Part shown: in pieces, positions 1-6,313 of the stretch
How the letters are laid out: every line of letters begins with the position of its first letter
How positions within the stretch are numbered: the first letter of the stretch is position 1
Source: Planctomycetota bacterium
Lineage (GTDB): Bacteria > Planctomycetota > Brocadiia > JAJRTI01
NCBI GenBank assembly: GCA_024278415.1
Contig: JAJRTI010000088.1
Span: 1-21,567 of the forward strand
DNA length: 21,567 bases
Reading direction: 5' to 3'
The notes under the pieces: model-generated
Told to the model about the DNA's origin: nothing
The model's database searches: none
The model's input: the letters and a program-made list of their open reading frames with translations, nothing else
Translations under genes and position numbers: made by a program

Positions 1-129
1 AGCCCCGCAAGGGGCGACAGTACCGTGCGAACGTGGCATACTGTCGCCTCTACGAGGCTTTGGCGCCGTTGCCTGTTGCTTACCCAAGGCTCACGCCTTG
101 GGCTATTCACTGTCGCCCCGTTGGGGCTT
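1..129. repeat. cluster of three related palindromic repeat units
   Basis: Three copies of a short hairpin motif of the form CTGTCGCC..(loop)..GGGGCT are visible: reversed at 1-20, forward at 41-60 and forward at 110-129. A further perfect hairpin lies at 83-102 (8-bp stem CCCAAGGC/GCCTTGGG, loop TCAC). The outer copies face each other, so the whole stretch is itself an inverted repeat. The short reading frames across it look like repeat translations, not genes. The left end may be cut by the window edge. It resembles the dispersed intergenic palindromes common in PVC-type genomes; function unknown. Confidence 0.7.
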
Positions 130-217
130 CCGAAGGCCATCTAACGTTTAAGTTCGCGCCATTGGGGACAAGCCCGTGCTGGCGCGCGGCCAAAGGAGAC
201 CGAAACAAGTTTCAGGG

Positions 218-259
218 GCGAAAACGCGAATTTGTTTCACCCTTGCGGGTGTAAGTGCC
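218..259 (+). repeat. dispersed 42-nt repeat, copy 1
   Basis: This stretch matches the reverse complement of 3365-3406 at about 33 of 42 positions, and at 22 of 26 in its right part (234-259). It contains a small hairpin, CACCC-TTGC-GGGTG. It directly abuts the heptamer array. The two copies lie in inverted orientation on either side of the two-component module. No open reading frame of its own is credible. Confidence 0.65.
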
Positions 260-398
260 TCATCCCTCATCCCTCATCCCTCATCCCTCATCTCTCATCT
301 CTCATCTCTCATCTCTCATCTCTCATCTCTCATCTCTCATCTCTCATCTCTCATCTCTCATCTCTCATCTCTCATCTCTCATCTCTCATCTCTCATCC
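259..398 (+). repeat. heptamer tandem array, 20 units
   Basis: Twenty exact heptamers in register cover 140 bases: four CTCATCC, fifteen CTCATCT, then one CTCATCC. The array ends 64 bases before the likely -10 box of the response-regulator gene. Because the unit is 7 bases long, all three frames stay open and give artificial Ser/Leu/Ile/His-rich ORFs, which I do not treat as genes. Such arrays change length by slipped-strand replication. Confidence 0.95.
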
Positions 399-421
399 CG
401 CCACGGCCCTCCTTACAAAGA

Positions 422-438
422 ATTCAGAAAGTCTTCAG
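422..438 (+). promoter_or_regulatory. candidate response-regulator binding site (11-bp direct repeat)
   Basis: ATTCAG at 422-427 is followed by CTTCAG at 433-438, so TTCAG recurs with an 11-bp start-to-start distance. One-helical-turn direct repeats are the usual target of OmpR/PhoB-family regulators; the PmrA box (YTTAAG-N5-YTTAAG) is a close parallel. It lies just upstream of the gene for such a regulator, suggesting autoregulation. This is inferred from spacing and position only. Confidence 0.45.
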
Positions 439-467
439 TAGGAGCGCCGCGGGCCCGCTCGTATAAT
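434..467 (+). promoter_or_regulatory. probable promoter of the two-component module
   Basis: A perfect TATAAT sits at 462-467, 26 bases before the GTG start at 493. No good -35 hexamer lies 16-18 bases upstream; the nearest candidate, TTCAGT at 434-439, is too far away (22 bases). A weak -35 beside a direct-repeat operator is typical of activator-dependent promoters. The AGAAGGAG ribosome binding site follows at 477-484. Confidence 0.45.
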
Positions 468-492
468 GGGACCTTAGAAGGAGTGATGCACC

Positions 493-1176
493 GTGCGCAT
501 TCTCGTAGTCGAAGACGAAGCCAAGGTCGCCCGCGCGCTCAAGCAAGGCTTGGAGCGTGAGCAATACGACGTGTCGCTCGCGGCCACCGGCGAGGAAGGC
601 TTCTTCCTGCTCAATGCAGAGACCTTCGATCTCGTCGTCCTCGACCTCATGCTGCCCGGGCGGGGTGGGCTGGACATCTTGCGGACCCTCCGCGAGCGCG
701 GAGTGGAGACGCCGGTGCTCGTCCTCACCGCGCGGGACGCGGTCGAAGACCGCGTCGTGGGGCTGGACGCCGGCGCGGACGACTACCTGGTGAAGCCGTT
801 CGCGTTCCCGGAGCTGCTGGCCCGCATCCGCGCGCTGTTGCGAAGGGGCCGGCCCGACCAGGTGCTGCGGCTCAAAGCCGCGGACCTGGAGATGGACCTG
901 GTCACGCGCAGAGTCGCGCGTGCAGGACAGGCCATCGACCTGACCGCGCGGGAGTTCGAGTTGCTCGAATACCTCATGCGCCGGCAGGGGCACGTGGTTT
1001 CGCGAGAGATGCTGGCGCAGGATGTCTGGCGTGAGACGCGCCGTGCGACGCCGCTGGACAACGTGATCGACGTGCACATCTCGCGCCTGCGCCGCAAGGT
1101 CGACGCCGGCCACGAGGCCAAGCTCATCCACACCGTGCGCGGGCTGGGTTTCGTGCTTCAGGAGGGCGAGCCATGA
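493..1176 (+). CDS. OmpR/PhoB-family response regulator
   Basis: A 227-residue cytoplasmic transcription factor of the usual length for the family. The receiver domain (about 1-115) has the acidic pair E7/D8, phospho-acceptor D51 in VVLDLMLP, T79 in LTA and K101 in KPF. A winged-helix effector domain follows (about 124-222), ending with the typical TVRGLGF. GTG at 493 is preferred because MRILVVEDE is the canonical start and AGAAGGAG lies 8 bases upstream. The stop overlaps the kinase start (ATGA), so the pair is translationally coupled. The N-terminus resembles the CusR/CopR/QseB group, which often handles metals or envelope stress, but the signal cannot be read from the sequence. Confidence 0.95.
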   Translation: MRILVVEDEAKVARALKQGLEREQYDVSLAATGEEGFFLLNAETFDLVVLDLMLPGRGGLDILRTLRERGVETPVLVLTARDAVEDRVVGLDAGADDYLVKPFAFPELLARIRALLRRGRPDQVLRLKAADLEMDLVTRRVARAGQAIDLTAREFELLEYLMRRQGHVVSREMLAQDVWRETRRATPLDNVIDVHISRLRRKVDAGHEAKLIHTVRGLGFVLQEGEP

Positions 1177-2552
1177 CGTGGCGTCCCCTCAGCGTTCGGG
1201 CGCGGCTCACCGCGGGGTTCGCCGCCGCGTTGGCCGCCATCGTGCTCGTGTTCGCCGCAGGCGTATACGGCTTTGTGCGGCGCAGCCTCTTGGGCCAGTT
1301 GGACCGCGAACTCGCTCAGCAGGCCGCGGCGCTGGAGCGAACGATCCAGCGCGAACCCGACGAAATCGACGAACTGGATGAGGCGGAAGAGCATCGAGTG
1401 GCCGACGCGTTCAGGGTCGAGCGTGAGGGCAAGGTGGTCTACCGCTCACGGCGCTGGCGGCGCGCGCAATTAGGCGCAGCGCTGGAGCCGGCGCCGCGGC
1501 GTTCCTCCTGGTCGTGGCGCGATTCCGATGGCCGGCGCTGGCGTCTCGCTCAAAAGACCTTCCGCGCAGCCGGCGCGCCGCTCGCGCTCGCCGTCGCGGG
1601 CGACGAACGGGCCGTCAGGCAGAGCCTGGACACGCTACTGGGCGTTCTCGCCATCGCGTTCCCCTTGGCGCTCGCCTTGGCGATCGTCGGCGGATACGTC
1701 ATGGCGGGGCGGGCGCTACGTCCGGTCGGAGCCATGGCGGCCAAAGCGCGAGACATCACCGCAGAGCGCCTGTCCGAGCGCCTGCCCGTGGAGAATCCAC
1801 ACGACGAGTTCGGCCAGCTTGCGACAGTGTTCAACGAGACACTGGCGCGGCTGGAGAACTCGTTTGACGAGTTGCGCCGCTTCACGTCCGACGCGTCCCA
1901 CGAGCTGCGCACGCCCTTGACTGCGATTCGCAGCGTCGGCGAGGTGGGGCTCGACACCATTCGGGAGCCGGCGGCTCGCGAAGTTGTGGGCAGCATGCTC
2001 GAAGAGGTCGACCGCCTGGCGCGGCTCACGGACAGCCTGCTCGTGCTCTCCCGCGCAGACGCCGGCCGGGCGTCGCTGCGCCGCGAAGTGGTGGACCTGG
2101 CCGGCCTGGCGCGCGAGGCGGCCGAATGCCTGCGCGTGCTGGCCGAGGAGAAGGATCAGATCCTCTCGATTGAAACCGATGCGCGGCTCGACGTGCGCGG
2201 CGACGGCGCCACGCTCCGCATGGCGGTCATGAACTTGGTGGACAACGCCATCAGATACACGCCTCGCGGCGGCGAGATCCAAGTCAAAGCAGCGCCGACA
2301 AACGGCGAGGCGCGCGTCGAAGTGCGCGACACTGGCCCCGGCATCCCGGCTGACCAGCAATCGCGCGTGTTCGGTCGCTTCTACCGCGTGGACAAGGCGC
2401 GCTCCCGCGGCCTGGGCGGCGCGGGGCTGGGGCTCGCCATCGCCCGGTGGGCCATCGAAGCGAATGCGGGCCGCATCGAACTCGAATCCCGGCAAGGAAA
2501 CGGTTGCGTCTTTCGGATCGTCTTGCCTTTCGCCCAGGAGCATCGCCCATGA
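1173..2552 (+). CDS. sensor histidine kinase, HAMP-HisKA-HATPase
   Basis: A 459-residue inner-membrane kinase that should phosphorylate the regulator encoded just upstream. Order: TM1 about 13-35; periplasmic sensor region about 36-152 without a recognised fold and rich in charged residues; TM2 about 155-178; HAMP about 179-232; dimerisation domain with phospho-accepting H243 in SHELRTPL; ATPase domain with N354/N358 (N box), DTGPG at 386-390 (G1) and GLGGAGLGLAIA near 413-424 (G2). All catalytic boxes are intact. The architecture matches CusS/QseC/PmrB-type kinases. The ATG overlaps the regulator stop by four bases. A PepSY-like gene lies 105 bases downstream. Confidence 0.95.
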   Translation: MTWRPLSVRARLTAGFAAALAAIVLVFAAGVYGFVRRSLLGQLDRELAQQAAALERTIQREPDEIDELDEAEEHRVADAFRVEREGKVVYRSRRWRRAQLGAALEPAPRRSSWSWRDSDGRRWRLAQKTFRAAGAPLALAVAGDERAVRQSLDTLLGVLAIAFPLALALAIVGGYVMAGRALRPVGAMAAKARDITAERLSERLPVENPHDEFGQLATVFNETLARLENSFDELRRFTSDASHELRTPLTAIRSVGEVGLDTIREPAAREVVGSMLEEVDRLARLTDSLLVLSRADAGRASLRREVVDLAGLAREAAECLRVLAEEKDQILSIETDARLDVRGDGATLRMAVMNLVDNAIRYTPRGGEIQVKAAPTNGEARVEVRDTGPGIPADQQSRVFGRFYRVDKARSRGLGGAGLGLAIARWAIEANAGRIELESRQGNGCVFRIVLPFAQEHRP

Positions 2553-2657
2553 CCATGCAACGCTTCGCTCGCGGCTGCGGAGAGCGCTCGCCGCCGGTCC
2601 CTGCGCGGGCCTCTGTGTTCGGCAGCCGTAGTTTCCATTTCATGAGGAGAACTCAGG

Positions 2658-3215
2658 ATGTTTAGCCAACGATTTGTCGGTCTGACCGCGTTGGTCTGTG
2701 CGGCAGCGTTTGTTCCGTTCCTTATAGCGAACGCCGACGAGGACGAGAGCATCGCATTCTCGAAGCTGCCCGCGGCCGTGCAGAAAGCGGCGCGGGAGGC
2801 CTTCCCCGGCGCCAAGATTGGCAAGTGTGAGAAAGAGCGCGAGCACGGCCGCGTGCAGTACGAGGTCAAGCTCACCGTGGGCGGCCGCGAGGTCGAAGTC
2901 GAGATGGACGCCCACGGCAACGTGCTCGAGCAGGAAGAACAACTGTCCGTCGCACAAATGCCCTATGGCATCGTGAGCCGCATCAAGGGCCTCGTGCCTG
3001 GCGGCCAGATCAAAGAGGCCTGTAAGAAAGTGAAGGGCGGCCAAGCCCTTTACGAAGTCGACGTCGCGACACGCCAGGCGAAACTCGAACTGACTTTCGA
3101 CCATTCCGGCAAGCTGCTGCGCATCAAGCCGGAAGACGACGACGGCGAGCACGAGGAGTCTAGCGGACACCACGGCCGCGGCGAACGTCGCGGCCACGAC
3201 GACGATGACGACTGA
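2658..3215 (+). CDS. periplasmic PepSY-like protein with acidic/His tail
   Basis: A 185-residue exported protein. An N-terminal signal peptide (about 1-26, ending near IANA) precedes two similar segments, about 33-90 and 97-157, each with the pattern 'P..V...A...FPGAKI....Y.V.......V..D..G.V' of the PepSY-like (putative beta-lactamase-inhibitor-like) fold. The tail from about 159 is almost all Asp, Glu, His, Gly and Arg and ends in five Asp, which suggests metal binding. GAGGAG 8 bases before the ATG supports the start. It follows the kinase gene on the same strand and is probably co-transcribed or a target of that pair. PepSY-like proteins beside two-component systems are common, but the biochemical role is unknown. 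Confidence 0.8.
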   Translation: MFSQRFVGLTALVCAAAFVPFLIANADEDESIAFSKLPAAVQKAAREAFPGAKIGKCEKEREHGRVQYEVKLTVGGREVEVEMDAHGNVLEQEEQLSVAQMPYGIVSRIKGLVPGGQIKEACKKVKGGQALYEVDVATRQAKLELTFDHSGKLLRIKPEDDDGEHEESSGHHGRGERRGHDDDDD

Positions 3216-3270
3216 CGGCCGGCCGTCGCCGCCCGCTCGTCGCTTCCTTTTCGGCCGTTTGCCGGAGAAG

Positions 3271-3308
3271 GCAATGATGCCACACCTCGCGAGGTGTGGC
3301 ATCATTGC
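3271..3308. repeat. perfect 38-bp palindrome
   Basis: Positions 3271-3289 are the exact reverse complement of 3290-3308, with no unpaired centre (CTCG/CGAG in the middle). It lies 56 bases after the PepSY-like stop codon. No T-run follows on either strand, so a classical terminator is unlikely, though the cruciform or RNA hairpin could still block transcription or protect the mRNA end. A smaller palindrome (GACGGCCGGCCGTC, 3214-3227) overlaps the stop codon. Confidence 0.9.
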
Positions 3309-3364
3309 GGGTTGCCGAGAATCTCCAGAGGCGGCCTCGCCGCGTACGAAAGTTCGAGGCGCTG

Positions 3365-3406
3365 GGTGCTTACACCCACAAGGGCGAAACGAATCAGTGT
3401 TTTGGC
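3365..3406 (-). repeat. dispersed 42-nt repeat, copy 2 (inverted)
   Basis: Reverse-complement copy of 218-259, about 79% identical over 42 positions, including the small hairpin (CACCC/GGGTG-type, one base changed). Together the two copies bracket the regulator-kinase-PepSY module in inverted orientation. Confidence 0.65.
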
Positions 3407-3434
3407 GTTTGGAACTTATTTGCGGCTCGCCCAG

Positions 3435-3624
3435 GCCTCCGCACGGCATGGCCCTGCGGGGCCACGATTGGGAGCCAGACAGGGCCGACCCGTATCTGTC
3501 TTCCCCTTCCCCTTGCCTTTCCGCTCGGCATGCCGAACGGAAAGGCAAGGGGAAGGGGAAGAGGCTTGAGGGCCTTTATCTGGCCTCCAATCGTCGCTCC
3601 GCAGGGGCATGCCCCTGCGGAGGC
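3435..3624. repeat. nested large inverted repeat (~190 bp)
   Basis: This gene-free region (3216-3684) is dominated by one imperfect palindrome. The core, 3499-3562, is a 64-bp palindrome with a single mismatch (C3524/A3537) and the self-complementary centre TCGGCATGCCGA. The outer arms 3435-3485 and 3571-3624 pair at most positions. The right arm contains its own perfect 26-bp palindrome (3597-3622). The core is purine-rich on one strand (AAGGCAAGGGGAAGGGG). No coding potential is credible. It could be a MITE-like element or a replication-generated inverted duplication. Confidence 0.85.
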
Positions 3625-3684
3625 GTCCCTTGAGGCTGCGAGAAAGCCTAGGTCGTCCTACCCACTCACAACAGGAGTTATCGG

Positions 3685-4386
3685 ATGAATCGCCCCATGA
3701 TTCGTTGCATTTGCCTTGCCAGTATCTCCGCGCTACTCTGGACCAGTTGCTGGGTCTCGGCTGCGGCCGCGGACACCGCCAGTGGGACACAGAAGACCTG
3801 GAGCTTTGACGATGTCGCCGTGGGGAAGCTGCCGGCGGGATGGAAGGTCGAGGCGACAAGCCCACGCGGGCCGCTGGCCACGTGGCAAGTGGTCAAAGAC
3901 AAGACCGCGCCCTCAGGCGCACGCGTGCTGGCCCTCACCTCACCGAATCACCGGTCCGGCCGCACGTTCAACATCTGTTGGACCAATGCCGTGTCCTTCC
4001 GCAATGGCGAGATCGCGGTGCGCCTGAAGGCCGTGAAGGGCCGCGGAGACCAGGGCGGCGGAATCATGTGGCGAGTGCTCAACAGGAACAACTACTACGT
4101 GGTTCGCTACAACCCTCTTGAGGACAATTACCGGCTTTACTCTGTCAGGAACGGCCATCGCCGGATGATCGCGACCGCCACTGCCGCGTTGCCCGCAGGC
4201 GAGTGGATCGCTTTGCGGATCGTGCAGCACGGCGCGCAGATCCAGTGCTACCTCAACGGCGATAAACTGATCGAGGCCGCCGATTCCACGTTGGCCCGCG
4301 CGGGCGGCGTCGGCCTGTGGACCAAAGCGGACGCGGCCACCTCGTTCGACGGTTTTGTCGTGCGCGCGGCGACGCCGCCAAAGTGA
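3685..4386 (+). CDS. secreted DUF1080-like (concanavalin-fold) protein
   Basis: A 233-residue exported protein. A signal peptide (about 1-28, ending VSAAAA) is followed by a single beta-sandwich domain with the features of DUF1080/LamG-like proteins: WSFDD and LPAGWKVE near the mature N-terminus, then DQGGGIMWRV, NYYVVRYNPLEDNYRLY and GGVGLWTKADAATSFDGF. The fold is often linked to sugar binding or, in some DUF1080 members, glycoside hydrolysis, but I see no catalytic residues I could assign. ACAGGAGTT 6 bases before the ATG supports the start. It stands alone between two repeat regions. The name is a family-level call; ligand and substrate are unknown. Confidence 0.8.
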   Translation: MNRPMIRCICLASISALLWTSCWVSAAAADTASGTQKTWSFDDVAVGKLPAGWKVEATSPRGPLATWQVVKDKTAPSGARVLALTSPNHRSGRTFNICWTNAVSFRNGEIAVRLKAVKGRGDQGGGIMWRVLNRNNYYVVRYNPLEDNYRLYSVRNGHRRMIATATAALPAGEWIALRIVQHGAQIQCYLNGDKLIEAADSTLARAGGVGLWTKADAATSFDGFVVRAATPPK

Positions 4387-4424
4387 TGACCTCACGAGAC
4401 CAAGGCGCCATCGCCTCTAATCCA

Positions 4425-4643
4425 CAAGGCGGGCTTCGCTCGCAACCCAAGGCTTCTGGCTGTCATGGATCAGAGGCAAGGCGTGGCGCGTGGAGGGCAG
4501 GTTCGCTGTTCCGTATTGCGTATTGCGTATTGCGTATTGCGTATTCGGATCGCGATCCGAGATACGGAATACCCTGCCAAGAGTGCACGCACACCGCGCA
4601 ACTTCTTGTTTTTCGTCGCAGGTACGAATGCTTAAGGCACTAA
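4425..4643 (+). repeat. composite repeat copy A (conserved ends, variable foldable centre)
   Basis: The left block 4425-4448 matches 7726-7749 at 22 of 24 positions. The right block 4602-4643 matches 7817-7858 at 41 of 42. Between them the two copies differ entirely. Here the centre holds a long-range stem (GGCAGG..TTCCGTAT about 4498-4516 against ATACGGAATACCCTGCC 4562-4578) enclosing a heptamer array and the palindrome CGGATCGCGATCCG (4546-4559). The right block ends 25 bases before the chrB-like start codon. Function unknown; it could be a mobile palindromic element or a leader RNA. Confidence 0.75.
4512..4546 (+). repeat. heptamer tandem array, 5 units
   Basis: Four exact CGTATTG heptamers and a fifth variant CGTATTC, in register. 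It sits inside the variable centre of composite repeat A, within the arms of the long-range stem. It is the second heptamer array in the window, with a different unit from the one at 259-398. Confidence 0.9.
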
Positions 4644-4668
4644 TCTGCAACAAAAGGAGCAATCACCC

Positions 4669-5106
4669 ATGAAATGGATCACACGATCGCACGTGCACGT
4701 GGACCGCGTGGCATGCCCCTGGCTCATCACGCGTTTTGTGGACTCGGACGCGGAGTTTATCTTCGTGCCTAAGAGCCAGGTCAAGGATGTGGCCGAACGC
4801 GAAGGGGCCATCGCCTTCGATGCGCCCGACGTGGAACTGGGCCACCGCGACGGGAAGTGTTCGTTTGAGACGATTATCGAACAGTACGGCCTGACCGAGC
4901 CCGGGCTGCTGCGCATGGCCAAGATCATCCATGCCGCGGACACCCAAGACCGCGACAGCGACCCGCTCGCGGCCGGCTTCGAGGCCATCGCGGTCGGCTA
5001 CAGCATCCGCTACCCGAACGACAAGGAAAACCTGGAGCATCAGTTCGAGATGTACGACGCGCTGTATGCGTGGTGCCGCCTCGACGTGGCCGGGTCTGGC
5101 AAATAG
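4669..5106 (+). CDS. ChrB C-terminal-domain protein
   Basis: A 145-residue soluble protein consisting of the ChrB C-terminal (chromate-resistance) domain alone. Family signatures: HVHVDRVACPWLITRFVD at 8-25, then FIFVP, then FDAPDVELGHRDGKCSFE at 50-66 (H59, C64), and MAKIIHAAD (D91). Full-length ChrB also has an N-terminal regulatory region, which is absent, so this is not a complete ChrB regulator. No chrA transporter is present. AAAGGAG lies 10 bases before the ATG. The binding-lipoprotein gene of a ferric-type ABC importer begins 34 bases downstream, so a role in metal or oxyanion handling together with that importer is plausible, but chromate resistance should not be assumed. Confidence 0.85.
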   Translation: MKWITRSHVHVDRVACPWLITRFVDSDAEFIFVPKSQVKDVAEREGAIAFDAPDVELGHRDGKCSFETIIEQYGLTEPGLLRMAKIIHAADTQDRDSDPLAAGFEAIAVGYSIRYPNDKENLEHQFEMYDALYAWCRLDVAGSGK

Positions 5107-5140
5107 CCGCACCCGCGGCGCCCTTGGAAAGGAACCGATC

Positions 5141-6166
5141 ATGAGCAAGATACGTTTTGCCCTCCCCGCCGCGCTGGCTGCCGCGGCCTGCATCTGTGTG
5201 GGTTGCCGCCGGCCGAACGGGCAGGAGGCCAAGGAGGTCGTCGTTTACGTGAGCGAGGATCAGGTCTTTTCTGAGCCGATCCTCAAAGACTTCGAGCGGG
5301 CGACCGGCATCCGCGTGCGAGCGGTGTACGACACCGAAGAAGCGAAAAGCACGGGCGCAATGAACCGGCTCATCGCGGAAAAGAATAATCCGCAGGCCGA
5401 CGTGTACTGGGCCAACGAGCCGATTCGCGCCGAAGTGCTCAAACAGCGCGGCATCAGCGCCGCCTATGTCTCGCCCAATGCCGCGGGCATCCCCGCCGTC
5501 TTCAAAGATCCCGATGGCTACTGGACGGGCTTCTCCGCGCGGGCCAGAGTGCTCGTTGTCAACAAGAAGCTGAAGCAGAAGCCCGACTCCATCTCGGCTT
5601 ACACTGCCCCGCGATGGAAGGACAGAATGGTCATCACCAACCCGCTCTTCGGCACCACCACGTCGGAGGTGGCCGCGCTGTTCACGCTCTGGGGCGACGC
5701 CAAGGGGAAGGAGTTCATGAACAAGATGAAGGCAAACGGAGTGAAGGTGTCCACGAACAACGGCGAAAGCGCCGACTTCGTCGCGTCCGGCGAGTGCGAC
5801 TTTAGCCTCGTCGATAGCGACGACGTCGTGAACCGCATCAAGCAAGGCAAGCCCGTCGTGATGGTGTATCCCGACCAGGGCAAAGCCCAGATCGGCTGCA
5901 TGATCGTGCCGAACGCGGCGATGCTCATCAACGGCGCGCCGCGCCCCGACAATGGCCGCAAGCTCATCGACTACCTGCTGTCGAAAGAGACGGAGCGGAA
6001 GCTGGCGTTCGCGGACTGCGCGCAGATTCCCCTCCATGCCGGCGTGCCCGTGCCCACGGAAGTGCGCCCCATCGAGAAGACGAAAACCATGACGATCGAC
6101 TACGCCAAGGTCGCCAAGAAAATGCAGGACATCCAACCGTTCCTGAAAGCCTGGGTGGGATACTAA
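5141..6166 (+). CDS. ABC importer substrate-binding lipoprotein, ferric-iron type
   Basis: A 341-residue periplasmic binding protein of the FbpA/AfuA-like family. The N-terminus is a lipoprotein signal (hydrophobic run, ICVGC with lipidated Cys at 22). The mature part starts VVVYVSEDQVFSEPILKDFE and continues with ADVYWANEP, GYWTGFSARARVLVVNKK and a C-lobe ending QPFLKAWVGY, all typical of Fe(III)-type binding proteins. The ATG at 5141 is preferred over upstream in-frame starts because it opens the signal peptide and has GGAAAGGA 7 bases ahead. It works with the permease (8087-9703) and ATPase (10442-11173). The iron-ligand tyrosines could not be placed confidently, so phosphonate, thiamine or another ligand remains possible. 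Confidence 0.85.
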   Translation: MSKIRFALPAALAAAACICVGCRRPNGQEAKEVVVYVSEDQVFSEPILKDFERATGIRVRAVYDTEEAKSTGAMNRLIAEKNNPQADVYWANEPIRAEVLKQRGISAAYVSPNAAGIPAVFKDPDGYWTGFSARARVLVVNKKLKQKPDSISAYTAPRWKDRMVITNPLFGTTTSEVAALFTLWGDAKGKEFMNKMKANGVKVSTNNGESADFVASGECDFSLVDSDDVVNRIKQGKPVVMVYPDQGKAQIGCMIVPNAAMLINGAPRPDNGRKLIDYLLSKETERKLAFADCAQIPLHAGVPVPTEVRPIEKTKTMTIDYAKVAKKMQDIQPFLKAWVGY

Positions 6167-6169
6167 GGC

Positions 6170-6300
6170 CGCTTCTTGGAGTGCGGCGGCTCGACGCCGA
6201 TTTGGATCGGTCGGCATCCGCATGCGCCAGCATGCGGGCATCGCCCAAGCGCCGCCGCCCTCCGCGTTTGGCGGTCTCTGCCGGCGCACTCCAGGACGGA
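6170..6300. repeat. inverted repeat of the 'ECGG...PPHSK' type
   Basis: Arms about 6174-6197 (CTTGGAGTGCGGCGG...) and 6270-6296 (...CCGGCGCACTCCAGG) pair imperfectly; the centre is a perfect 8-bp stem CCGCATGC/GCATGCGG with loop GCCA (6218-6237). Translated, it gives the spurious peptides MECGGSTPIWIG (+) and IGVEPPHSK (-), which I recognise as common artefact ORFs in PVC-type genomes. It fills nearly the whole gap between the lipoprotein stop and the membrane-protein start, and so supplies that gene's leader. Confidence 0.75.
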
Positions 6301-6313
6301 ATATGCAACGACG

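Noticed and set aside
259..398. CRISPR array
   Set aside because: Units are contiguous 7-mers without spacers.
176..560. Ser/Leu/Ile/His-rich ORFs over the heptamer array
   Set aside because: They are translations of a 7-base repeat in several frames, not proteins.
3271..3308. Rho-independent terminator
   Set aside because: No T-run on either strand; kept as a palindrome only.
4602..4643. Known riboswitch
   Set aside because: The conserved 42-nt block matches no riboswitch consensus I know, and the region between the blocks is not conserved, so I list it as a repeat of unknown function.
4669..5106. Full ChrB chromate regulator
   Set aside because: Only the C-terminal domain is present and no chrA follows, so the chromate role is not claimed.
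6176..6313. 46-residue N-terminal extension of the membrane protein
   Set aside because: It is the translation of a dispersed inverted repeat (MECGGSTP...), so the start was moved to 6314.
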